From Diphasiastrum complanatum (taxonomy: Eukaryota; Streptophyta; Lycopodiopsida; Lycopodiales; Lycopodiaceae): a DNA stretch of 64,000 nt. Where the stretch lies: the NCBI GenBank assembly GCA_029204225.1, contig MU832248.1, forward strand, positions 1 to 64,000. Reading direction: 5' to 3'. Made by a program: the position numbers and the translations under genes. Positions 29,016 through 39,285 of the stretch are shown in pieces (position 1 is the stretch's first letter; each line of letters opens with the position of its first letter). The notes beneath the pieces are model-generated. The model did no database searches, was not told the DNA's origin, and saw only the letters and a program-made list of their open reading frames with translations.

Positions 29016-30950
29016 TAATTCTCTGAGGATAAACTAACGTGGCTTGACAGCAAGAGTGTGAGTCTTTTAGTGCGTTGTTCCTCAGGCTCCACCATGTGAA
29101 AAGGTGGTTCATGTTGGTGCAACCGATCATTTTGATCAGTGCGTAGTGGTGAGCCCGTTTGCGGATCCCGTTTGATGCCGACTGGAGGTCCTATGAGATT
29201 GTTTTATTCTTGCTCTTTTTCCTCCTCTTGTGCTTTTTGTACCCAGTGTCTTATTTTCTGGTACTGTCTTCTCTTGAGGGTTGGTCGTCAGTGACCGATG
29301 GTGGTGGTGAGGGAGCCACTTCCTTTCTCTTTTGTGCTCGCGTAACAGCTAACATAGGAGCGTAGTCATGTCGTCCTTTCGATGGCATCCCTGCTGGAAC
29401 TGTTGATTGCAATGAGGTTAAGAGGTGTACTGGTTCCAAGTTTAAATGGACAATTCTTGAAACAATGTCCATAACCACAATCCTGGCAGGAGGTTGTATA
29501 TTGTCCTTTGTAGGGACATTATGCAATTTTGTGTCACTCACCGCACCCGTAGCAGCCGTAATTTCTTCCACCTTGACGTTGAGTTTGAGCTGCATAGGCC
29601 GATACATATTCATTTATGAGAGGATCCATAAATGGTTCATCTGGTCCGTACCACTGCTGCTACTCAGGTTGAGGTGACATTTGCAATTCTTGTTCTGCTG
29701 CTGTCAGGTTTGCATGGGCCACTTGTTGATTGGTTGGCCCTGGTGGAGCATGTAAGGCCATGCATTGTGGTTGGTAGGGTGCGTCGTACCTTGGTGCCGC
29801 GTTAGGTGCCCCTTGATGATAAGGATAAGAAGTCTGATAGGGACTTCTCTTCTGTTGAACAACCCTGGGGTTAAACGGGCAAAATGTCGTATCGTGCGAT
29901 GTTGAATTGCACAGATGGCAGAATCTATGTGTCAGTCTCAGATTTTGCTTTAGGACACTCGTTCGCTGTATGGTTTTGTGCGCATACTGAACAACATACA
30001 TTTTCTGGTCGAGGATACTACAGCTGGGTTGGTTCCGGTTGATGTGGGATTACTGCTACAGTTCCTTGTAAGGCCTTTAGTTTCTGGTCAAACTGCGCCG
30101 TAAGTTGCTCCATCTGCTGTTTGTGTAATTTTGTCATTTGCTCCAACAATAGTTCTGTGGATAGAGCGGATGCGTTTGATGATGATGATGCGGTCGAGGG
30201 AGTAGGGGTGTGGGTGGAAGGATATTCGTCGTCAGATCTCTCATCCTCTTCCCTGATGGCATCTTCCATAGCTTCTTGCAGAGTAGCGTACTGCTCCCGT
30301 CTTTTCAGTTCTCTTCTGATACTTCGTGGTAACCCGGCTAGAAACCACATGATCACCGCATGATCGGGAGTCAAGGCTGTACTGCACTTGGATTGTAGCT
30401 GTTTGACCCGTTCAATATAATCTCAGACCCTTTCTCGTTTTCCCATCTTGACTTTGCTTAGTAGGAGAAACGGGTCTTCCAAGAACTTTCTTGGTTTAAA
30501 GCGCGTAATGAGAGCCGCTTTAACCGCTTCCCAGGTGGATTTCTCTTCCTCTGACAAGTGGAAAAACCAATCCCGAGGCACTGCAAGTAAGGACATAGGG
30601 AATAGCATCAACTTCTCCGCAGGTGTCCGTTCGCCGTAGATTTCACAAGCTTGCTCGTAGATCTGGAGGAATCAGATGGGATCTAAGGATCTGTCGTATT
30701 TTGGTATTTCCATCCGTGGTGCTCTCCGAACTGCATGCAAGGGTGCAACAGGTATAGGTTGGCCCATTGGATCCATTGGTGTTGGTTCCGGTTCTACCTC
30801 TTGTTGCACAGCTACTAATCTGGGAAGGTGTGGTGTCTGATTTGCTATCCTTCGTGCTATTGGTCGTCCCGATTTCAGATTCATCTGATGGTGGGTTCCA
30901 AAGTGATTGGATCTTGCTTATACAATAGGATGCAGTCTGGATCTTCAAGG
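29016..30950 (-). pseudogene. Ty3/gypsy gag with several zinc knuckles
   Basis: Minus-strand pieces in order: PRMEIPKYDRSLDPI (30,884-30,672), then LLAVPRDWFFHLSEEEKSTW and ITRFKPRKFLEDPFLLLSKV (30,611-30,423, Retrotrans_gag type). An aspartate/glutamate-rich segment (REEDERSDDEY) and a Gln-rich coiled segment (LLLEQMTKLHKQQMEQLTAQ) follow (30,374-30,018). Then come several CCHC-like fingers: CSVCAQNHTANEC, CHLCNSTSHDTTFC, and C-rich blocks near 29,540-29,450 (CQDCGYGHCFKNC). The frame is broken by stops at several points. Multiple tandem knuckles are unusual for gypsy gag, which mostly has one. Confidence 0.7.
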
Positions 30951-31744
30951 ATCTGATCGATCTGATCGGCCGGAATGAATTTTAGGCCTTTTGCAATGGT
31001 TTTTCCTTGATAACTCTTTTTCTCCTTGCACTGATTGACCTGAGATTTTGATAGTAGCTGGATCTGATACAGATCTTTTCACTGATCTAGTCTGCGAGGG
31101 TTATCTTGTGCGAGGGTTGGCTGTGCGAGGGTTCTTTAGCTGTTTTTGCAGGTAAAAAACTTGATATCTTTTAGATCTCTGAAAAGTAACTCTCGCAAGC
31201 TTCACAGTAGCTAGATCTGGGTCAGATCTCATTACAGAATTCTCTACGAGAGTTAACTCCCACAAAAAGTGAAAATTTCACTGTCTGCAAGGGTTCAAAA
31301 TCACTTCTTGTGCTTGATCTTCACCAGATCTTTATACTAACTCTCGTAGGCTTCATCACTGATGTAATTTGACATTTTGAATCGATTGAGAGGGTCTGCG
31401 AGAGTTCTTACTGGAAGGATTTGCTGGATCTTCACTTTTTAGTGATTTTTTGGCCCTAAATCCAATTTTTTGCTCACTGGAATCAAACTAACTCTCGCAA
31501 GCTCTTCTGTGTCCTGGTCTCATTGAGATGGAACTTCGAAATCCTCTACGAGAGTTCTTGATCACTGGAACTGAAAATTTCACTGTCTGCGAGGGTTCAC
31601 TGGTACTTTCCCGTCTTTTTTTCACTGGGAACTCTCGCACAGACACTTAGAAAACTAACTCTAAACTCCTAAAAATCTACCTAAACTACTCTAAAAATCA
31701 AGAAAATAGCTAAAATACAACTAAACTAGTTAGTGGAAACCTAT
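30951..31744 (-). other. Leader (5' UTR) of the gypsy element
   Basis: About 0.8 kb between the PBS and gag, with no open frame. It contains many repeats of AACTCTCG(C/T)A and its complement (GCGAGGGTT, GCGAGAGTT, ACGAGAGTT) in both orientations, at least fifteen copies between 31,090 and 31,640. Confidence 0.6.
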
Positions 31745-31761
31745 CCCCGGCAACGACGCCA
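31745..31761 (-). promoter_or_regulatory. Gypsy primer-binding site
   Basis: The minus strand reads TGGCGTCGTTGCCGGGG one base after the LTR end. This is close to the TGGCGCCGTTGCCGGGG primer site of plant Athila/Tat-type gypsy elements, normally assigned to tRNA-Asp. Confidence 0.8.
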
Positions 31762-31762
31762 C

Positions 31763-32423
31763 TGTGGGGTCGAAGATCTCTCATAGTATAGCCCTTCTGC
31801 CTGTCAACAAAGGTTAGATCACTGGATAGGTGTCTAACTATGCATAGATGCTACTTTTAGTTAGATTTCTAGTTTCTCCCTTAACTCTACTCACCACTAT
31901 ACTACTCCTCTTTAACTCTACTCCTCTACACTAACATTCATCATAGTTTTGGTTGAAGGGAAGGGATGGAGAAGAAGAGATTGAGAAGAGAAGAGAAAGA
32001 GAGTGAGGGTAGAGGTTAGCTCAAATGCTCCTTATGCTTGCTAATGGAAAAACATTCACTATGGCAAACAATAAAACATGGAAATGGAAAGCAATAGAAA
32101 ACACAACCAAGAGCAATAGCAAGTAGTGAATAGCAAATGAGGATGCTTCTCTTCCAAAAATGGTAGAGTTTCTTCCTTCTCATTAAGCATGGAAATAGTG
32201 TACAAATGGTGCCTTTTTATAAAATGGGAAAAGCCCTTGCCCCTCAATCTTATTGGCTAATATTCACAATGATCTAACCATTCATCTTGGACCCAACTTG
32301 ATCCAAGAGTCCACAAAAAGTGCATTAGAAATCACAAGATTCATGTGAGTCCCAATTTGGACCCAACTCTAAAAGGTGATCTCTAAGTTAAAAAATGGCA
32401 TTGGGCCCCTAGTACCCCCAACA
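31763..32423 (-). repeat. 5' LTR of the gypsy element
   Basis: In element sense it runs TGTTGGGGGTACTAGGGG to CCCCACA, 661 bp, with near-perfect TGTTGGGG/CCCCACA ends. It is inserted in a minus-strand copia gag whose reading frame stops exactly at 32,424. The 3' LTR is not in the window, so the target duplication cannot be verified. Confidence 0.8.
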
Positions 32424-33260
32424 AAGACTGGCAAGAAGAGACATTGTAGAGTCTTCTTCTGAAATAGGGGAACCTATGGCAGCTAATTGATTCAACAACT
32501 GCTTGAAGTCATTCAGATGATCATTGATTGAGGTGCCTTCACACATTTTGAGGTTTAGGACCTTCTTTCTCAGAAAGAGACGAGTCGATACATCTGAAGT
32601 TCATAAATACTTGTCAAAATGTCCATTAGAGGAGTTTTGAGCTCCAAAAAGACCTTATAAGAATTCATGCAAAGATCTCTTTTGAATTATTAAAATAATA
32701 TAACACTATTTTCAACTAATACCTTTGATTTGCCATAACTCTTTAATTGTAGCTCAAACATATATCATGTAACTATGATTGGAAAGTGTTCATCACGAGC
32801 GCTTTCCAATGCACCAAACTCCACAGAAATCAGACTTACCACCAAAAAGCTATGCCATTTTTAGACTCAAAATTTGGACTCAAAAAGTTATGCTACATAG
32901 ATTTCAAATTTGAGTGTTTTGATTGTCCATGTGTAAGAAAATTTTGAGAAAAACTATAAAGAGAATCTTTACAAAGGGTCATTTTTGGATTTAGATCTCC
33001 TCTAATGTCATGCTTCTTTTGAGGTGGAACAGTTTGATACATGAGCTATCTGAGTGTCTTTCAGATTTAAGGATACAATGGCAAGAGCTTTGTCATCCTT
33101 TGCTTCATGCAGGTAGCAAGTCTGGTTCCATCGGTCTGGCAATTGAACCGTTGATGTATCCCCATAGCTCTTTTTTGATCAGTATCATCCTCATTCTGAA
33201 TTTTCACATGTGAAAATCATCTCCGTTAAACTTGTTGATCAGGCGGATCTCTAAGGTTTG
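32424..33260 (-). pseudogene. Copia gag remnant split by the gypsy LTR
   Basis: On the minus strand 33,260-33,010 gives KFNGDDFHM*KFRMRMILI, KKELWGYINGSIARPMEPD, then (after a frame change) KALAIVSLNLKDTQIAHV. About 32,595-32,430 gives LFLRKKVLNLKMCEGTSIND, HLNDFKQLLNQLAAIGSPIS. These are the N-terminal and middle UBN2 gag blocks. Between them, about 32,690-33,005, sits some 300 bases of AT-rich DNA with no protein similarity, either an insertion or an intron-like segment. The gypsy LTR cuts the frame after MSLLASL. Confidence 0.65.
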
Positions 33261-33378
33261 AACCTTCCATGTGGATTATGAACAAAAATTGAAAACAAAT
33301 CAAAATATAAACTAGTTCTAAAAATATGAATGTATTAGGTTCTTTTAATCCCTAGACTCTAGTATATCCAAAAACCAC

Positions 33379-33480
33379 GCTCTGATACCACTCTGTTGGG
33401 GTGGTAGTGACGACCTCACACACACAAAGGGTGGTCTGATAGGTCGTAGTGGAAGAAGGTCGTCACCCCAATCAAAGTGC
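33379..33480 (-). repeat. tRNA-Met PBS and truncated copia LTR end
   Basis: GCTCTGATACCA (33,379-33,390) is the reverse complement of the Met primer site, separated by 3 bases from TGTTGGGGTGG. Only about 85 bp of LTR remain before dead pol of another copia element. The piece has internal dyad symmetry (TTGGGGTG..GACGACCT and AGGTCGTCACCCCAA). About 50 bases match 13,225-13,278. Confidence 0.5.
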
Positions 33481-33484
33481 AATC

Positions 33485-35525
33485 CTACAACCTGAACCTG
33501 TGCAGCAACTCTTTGACATACTTCACCTGTGTTAAACTCACTTCACGTCCTTTTGGCCACACCTCCACTCCAAGGCAATAATGCATTAGGCTAAGGTCTG
33601 TCATCTCGAATTGTTCCATGAGATCTTTCTTAATCATATCTACCATCTCTTGATTATTTTCCGTAATAATCAAGTCATCAACATAAAGAGCAATCAAAAC
33701 AACCATACCATCAAAGCATAAGACATAAAGATTTGGATCAGAATGTGTTCTCACCATCTCCTTAGAACGAAAGTAGGCATCAATCCTACTGTACCATGCA
33801 CGTGGTGTCTGTTTAAGACTATAAAGTGCTTTCTTCAAGCCACATACTTTATTCTCTTGTCCTTTTGCTACAAAGGCTTCAGGTTGATCCATGAACACCT
33901 CTTCTTCTAACTCACCATTTAGAAAAGCATATTTTACATCCATCTGATGCAAGGGCCAACCAAAATGTGAAGCTAAAGCAACAAGTAGACGTAGAGTATT
34001 CCACTTACATACTGGCACAAAGGTCTCCTCATAGTCAATCCCTTTACTTTGTGCATACCCTTTGATCACCACTCTTGCTTTGTGCCATTTGCATGGTACT
34101 TAGTCCTGTATACCCATTTACAACCAATGGGTTTCTTGCCAATTGGTGGTTCCACTAAGTCCCATGTGCTATGCTTAGCAATTGACTCCATCTCTTCTTT
34201 CATGGCCTTGACCCAAATGTCATCATCCTTCACTTCAACATAAGTTGAAGGTTCTTTGCTTTTAATAATGTTAGATAAGAGAGCATAATTTGCTTCATAC
34301 CTTTCAGGTTCTGTCTTCTCTCTTATTGATCTTCGTAGCTCTCCCTGGCTAGATGATCCTGGAAAGTCATCCATGTCACGGCTCTCCATCAATCTCTCAA
34401 ACCACTTAGGGAGCTTCTTGTCAGGTGATCGGCTTCCAGGTGAAAATGTATCTCACGGTACATCTTTCTCCTTGCGTTTGTCACCTGCAACTTCAATCCT
34501 TCTTGCACCAAAAGGTTTGTCTCTACCTCTCCAACTTGTCTCTTGAGTTGAGTAGTAGTATCATGAGGTGTATCCTCGTGTCCATCACAAGGAAAGTCAA
34601 TAAATGGATCATCATCAAGAGGAATCCTCACCATACCAGTATCCGTCTTCTCAGCATCCTCATCTTCATACATATTACATTCATCAAAGATAACATCATG
34701 GCTAACATGTATTTTGTTCTCTACTGGATCAAAACACCTATAGCCCTTCACACGATCATCATATCCTAGGAATATACACTTGATAGCTTTTACATCAAGA
34801 TTACGTCTCTCTTCCTTAGGAATGTGTACAAAGGCCTTACATCCAAAGATTTGCAAGTGGTTCACCTTTGGCTTCTTCTTTGTAAATGCCTCCTCATGTG
34901 TTATCTTTGGTATGGCAATGGTTAGACTTCTATTTTGAAGATAGACCATTGTATTGCATGCTTCTGACCAAAAATCTTTTGGTATTTTCATCTCAGCTAT
35001 AGATCTAGCACTTTCCACAATCGTATGATTCTTGCGCTTAGCTACACCATTGAGTTCAGGACTATGAGCTTGTGTAAATTGTCTTTTGATCCCACAAAGA
35101 TCACAGAGATCATTGAAGTCAGTAGACCTGTACTCACCTCCACTATCAGATCTTAGAACTTTGATCTTCCTGTCTGTTTGATTTTCGACCAATGCTTTGA
35201 AGCTCTTAAAAGTGGCAACCGCATCTGATTTATTCTTCAAGAAGTAAATCCACATCTTGTGTGACATATCATCTATGAAGGTCATGAAATACAAAGCTTT
35301 ACCTAAGGACATTGTCCTCATAGGCCTGCATAGATTTGTGTGGATCAAATCCAGGATGTTCTTCGCCCTTGCAACACCACCTTTATTGAACTTCTCTCAA
35401 TGTTGCTTTACGTACACACATGATTCACACATTGTCTTCAAGTGGTCATCCATCATAGGCAATCCTTGTACCATTTCCAACTTCCTCATCAAACTGAGGC
35501 TTCCTAAGTTCAAATGGTCAAGCTA
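33485..35525 (-). pseudogene. Copia integrase-reverse transcriptase, minus strand, truncated
   Basis: The end near 35,525 starts in the GAG_pre-integrase finger (LDHLNLGSLSLM, CESCVYVKQH then a stop). 35,348-34,389 is integrase with IHTNLCRPM (first catalytic Asp replaced by Asn), LRSDSGGEY, and NGVAKRKNHTIVE, where the usual AERKN catalytic Glu is Lys. RT begins at about 34,392 (PIGCKWVYRTKYHANG), changes frame near 34,070, and continues to 33,485 with QMDVKYAFLNGELEEEVFM, LKQTPRAWY and intact LYVDDLIITEN. It is cut at ELLHRFRL before RNase H. Dead by integrase active-site changes, a frameshift and truncation. Confidence 0.85.
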
Positions 35526-36831
35526 TAAAAAATACAAAAATTATGCTTGGTCAAGGCCAAATCTATGTATATAGGATGATTACACATGTGTGGATCCTGT
35601 TCCCACGTGTGAAAAAAATATGCTTTTCATGTAGTACAATCATATAGCTTGTACATATACTTTAAATCAAGTTCTATTGGCTAAAAAGGTCAAAATCATG
35701 TTTTTTAGTCATATGCCACATGGCGTCAATCTAGAGATTGCATGAAGCCACATCATGAGATTAGGTGTCAAATCCCATGTGTAGAGGTCTGATCACACGT
35801 GTGGAATAAGCTGAAGAAGTCGAATTTTCACTTCTAAAAGAGTTTTCACTAGTTCTCTATATAGTAGGAAAATGGACCAAAAGTGCTCAAAATAGAAGGT
35901 TTTGTCCAAGTGTCAATTTTGCATGATGAATCATCACATGACAAAGCACCCCCACACATGTGAGATTAGAGGGATGATCAATATCACAAGCTCTCACTTT
36001 TTGTATATATAGAGCCACATTTGGCCATAATCAAAGAAGCAACACCAATCTTGCTTTTGGAAGTAATTCTTGTCAATTTCATCATTTGTCTTGACCTTGA
36101 ACCATATCACTTTATTGGTCTTGGGCCAAAGTATACAAGCACAACTTGGGCAATGGGTCCTAGTAGGAGGGCGCCCTCCTAAAGGGTCCATTGTGTTTCA
36201 AGTTCCACAAGAATAGTAATCAAAGAGTCATAAGTTATGAAAGATGTCTGACGACCTTCCATAAGCCTATGAAGGCTCTTGAACTCCTCTAGGCCTCTCT
36301 CTTTCTCATTGGATGTGCATGGAACTCCATGGTGTATAGGAGAGAACTAAATGCCATCTATATAAGAGGAGTAGGGCGCCCATTGGGAGAGGGAGAGATC
36401 TCTTTTGCTTACCTTGCTTATGCTCTAATGTGTAGAGTAATTCTTGTGTGTAGTATGCTAAAGGCTTGGATCTTGCTTATGGTATGGGACATAAGTAGGA
36501 TTTGGATCTTGAGTAAGCTATGAATTGTTGTGATATGCTTGCGATTTGTTTATTGTTAGCAAGGGGGTGCTAGATAGATCTTGCTTGGAGCTTGGATCTA
36601 GCTATGGTTGGGTGGTAAATACTCGAGGCCAACTTGTTATCTTCCTTTGTGTTTAAGAGTAGGGAAACAAGTGGAGGAGAGATCCTTGGAGGCTTGAAGA
36701 TCCTTACTTGCAGGTGGAGGCATCCTAGCTTGGAGTTGGAGAAGCATCTTGGAGCTTGTAGGTTGCTTGGAGGATATTTGGAGGCTCTACCTTGGATTTG
36801 GAGGACGTTTCTCCTTTTTACTTGTTAAAGT
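35526..36831 (+). repeat. Probable 5' LTR and flank of the 37-41 kb copia element
   Basis: No gene is seen. The segment ends at a primer-site-like TAGTATCAGAGC (36,832-36,843; one mismatch to TGGTATCAGAGC), so its right part should be LTR. It contains several G-box palindromes and variants (CCACGTGTGAA at 35,603, TCACACGTGTGG at 35,793) and the perfect 16-bp palindrome AGGAGGGCGCCCTCCT at 36,165-36,180. GTAGGGCGCCC recurs at 36,371. The left end of the LTR is not determined. Confidence 0.4.
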
Positions 36832-37764
36832 AGTATCAGAGCTAGACAAAGGATGGTAATCTTTCTAAACTTCTTCAAGTTCTATTAAGATCACCAACTA
36901 AATTTTTTTTTGAGGAAGATTATTGGCTTTCCTAGTTGTAGGAAGCTTGTAGTTGGAGTATCCAATGAATCTAATTTTCTTTAGAAAGGGCAGTGATTCT
37001 TATAGAATTGTTTAGGGGCTGATTTTTTATTATGTTAGAGAAGTTTTAAAGTGGGCTTTGGATTTTTGAAAGTTCGAAAAAAAGATTTAATGATTAGAGG
37101 AAGTCTTCCTCTACATACACAAACTTTTTTTTGCAAAAAGATTGATTCTAGCTATGTGTTTGATCAAAACTAGTGTTTTTTTTTGCATAAATGAAGCGTT
37201 TGAAGTTTTGATTTTCATTTTGAAGTTCTATTTTTCAGACCTATAAATCTGAAAATCAGATCTAAAAAATGAAGTTTTCATCCAAACTTCATTAGTTACA
37301 CCTTTCTATCTCCTAGTTTCATGAAGATGGCAATGTAGGAAAGGAATGGTAGTGTAACTTTGTGTATAAAACAAGTTTTGAAGTTCTGTTTTTGTCATTA
37401 TGAAGTTCTGATTTTCAGACCTGTAAATCCGAAAATCAGATCTGAAACTTGAAGTTTTTATAAAGCTTCATTAATTTTCCTTTTCTAGACACTAGTTTCA
37501 TTGGATTTGGAGATCTAGAATAGTGAGAAATGTGAAAATTTAAAAATGGAGTTGGATTGAGATCTTTATGTAAACCTTAGCTTGGATTTAGTTATATTGC
37601 TTGCAATAGTAGGCTTGGATTGAGCTTACAAACAATAAGATTGAATGAGTAGAAATAAAGTGTTTTTATTTTGCATTGGATGTAAGAATTAAAGCATTTC
37701 TATCATTCTAATTTGAACCCTTGTTGTTATATTTGCATAATAGGAAAACACACAAGCAACACCA
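36832..37764 (+). other. Copia leader between PBS and gag
   Basis: About 0.9 kb without an open frame. It contains a direct duplication of roughly 50 bases (TTTTCAGACCTRTAAATCYG and AAAATCAGATCT, at about 37,227 and 37,411), each followed by TGAAGTTTT and an alternative copy of CTTCATTA. Confidence 0.5.
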
Positions 37765-39234
37765 ATGGATCAAACCAATGATAACCCAACTTTTGATTTA
37801 TCAAACCCATCCGATGTGGCACAAGCTCTTGAACTTTTATATCAACAAATTCAAGCCACTAATAAAAAGCTTCTTGAAACTAATCAAAAGAACCAAGACT
37901 TGGAGTCCAGGTTAGCCAACCAGAAGAAGCATGTAGTTCCACCTCCCATAAAATTGTTTAAGGGAGAGAAGAAAGATAGGAATTTGCAAGTGGTAAGTTC
38001 ATGGCTTAATGTTTGGAACAAATACTTTGGCATGAACCAATTCCCAGAATGTGAAAAGTTCATGGCTTCCAATGGTGGGATCATGTTAGAAACTAATGAT
38101 AGGTTGAGTTCATCAAACTACTCTACCTGGAAAGTGAGGATGGAATCCTTACTTGAGTTGAATGAACTCATGGACATAGTTGCAGGAACCGAAGAGAGAC
38201 CACCCATAGCTCAAGAGCAACAAAGGTTTGATAAGAAGGCCAAAAGGGCTCTTCATATCATTAAAATGAATGTTACCAATGAACTTCTCAAGGAAGTTGA
38301 TACTAGTCAAAGTGCAAGTGAGGCATGGAATGCCTTGAAAAAGCTCTTTGAATCAAAGTCCACATCTAGGGTATTGACCCTAAGGAGGCAAATATTTTCT
38401 AGTAGGCAAAGAGAGGGTGAAAGTGCTCATGCATTTGTCTTGAGGGTTAAGTCCTTAAGTGATGATCTAGCATGTATTGATGAAAACATAAAAGATGGTG
38501 AAATAGTCCAGGTTATGTTGAATGGTTTGCTAGATGAACATGCTAACCTTGTGCAAAGTTTTGCCATTCAAAGAGTCTTGCCAAGTGTGGTTGACTTGCA
38601 AGAAATCTTATTGGCTGAAGAACATAGATTGCAATCAAAGCTTGATGGTGCATCCTTGCAAGGTGGTGGTGAAGAGGCTTTCTTCACAAAAGACAAAGTC
38701 AAAGGCAAAGGGAAAGGCAAAGAAAAATGGTCCAAAGGTGGTAACTCAGATCATGATGATCACTCTTCCTCCTCCTCTTCTACTTCTTTTAGAAAGAAAG
38801 ACAAGTCAAAGTTCAAGTGCTTTTATTGTGGGATAAAAGGTCATTTTGCAAATAAATGTCATCAGAAGCAAAGTAATGAAGGTAGAAAGCAAAACAACTT
38901 TTGTACTTCTAATGAGGATATAGATTCTTGTGATTCTCTCATGATGTGTTCTTCAAGTCTAATGTCAAGTGGAAGTGACAAGGATTCATGGTGGATAGAT
39001 AGTGGATCTAGTTCACACATGACTAGTCACAAGGAGTTCTTTACTTCTTTGATCTCTTATGTTGGAACCAAGAAAGTCGTTCACATGCCAAATGGTGGTG
39101 AGTGTATGATCAAAGGTATTGGTTCAATTCCTATTTGCCTTTCTACTAATAGGAATGCAAGGCTTGATAGTGTTATTTACATTCCTTCACTTTCAAGGAA
39201 TTTGCCAAGTGTTGGTCAAATGTTAAAAAAATGA
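37765..39234 (+). CDS. Gag-protease of a copia-derived element, with a gypsy-gag-like N-terminus
   Basis: Open frame of 489 codons. Residues 1-95 hold a helical segment (QALELLYQQIQATNKKLLET) and PPIKLFKGEKKDRNLQVVSS, SWLNVWNKYF, which resembles the start of a gypsy Retrotrans_gag domain rather than copia. From residue about 96 comes standard copia gag: RLSSSNYSTWKVRMESLLEL, KMNVTNELLKEVD, GESAHAFVLRVKSL. Then follow a lysine-rich region, a CCHC knuckle CFYCGIKGHFANKC (about 352-365), and protease WWIDSGSSSHMTSHKEFF (about 411-428) with IYIPSLSRNLPSVGQM before the stop. The frame has no break over 1.47 kb, which suggests recent activity or selection. It is separated from the next ORF by about 50 bases. 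Confidence 0.85.
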   Translation: MDQTNDNPTFDLSNPSDVAQALELLYQQIQATNKKLLETNQKNQDLESRLANQKKHVVPPPIKLFKGEKKDRNLQVVSSWLNVWNKYFGMNQFPECEKFMASNGGIMLETNDRLSSSNYSTWKVRMESLLELNELMDIVAGTEERPPIAQEQQRFDKKAKRALHIIKMNVTNELLKEVDTSQSASEAWNALKKLFESKSTSRVLTLRRQIFSSRQREGESAHAFVLRVKSLSDDLACIDENIKDGEIVQVMLNGLLDEHANLVQSFAIQRVLPSVVDLQEILLAEEHRLQSKLDGASLQGGGEEAFFTKDKVKGKGKGKEKWSKGGNSDHDDHSSSSSSTSFRKKDKSKFKCFYCGIKGHFANKCHQKQSNEGRKQNNFCTSNEDIDSCDSLMMCSSSLMSSGSDKDSWWIDSGSSSHMTSHKEFFTSLISYVGTKKVVHMPNGGECMIKGIGSIPICLSTNRNARLDSVIYIPSLSRNLPSVGQMLKK

Positions 39235-39285
39235 TACAAGACAAAGTTTGTTGGGGATGTTTGCTTCATTACTGAGGGAGATGTC

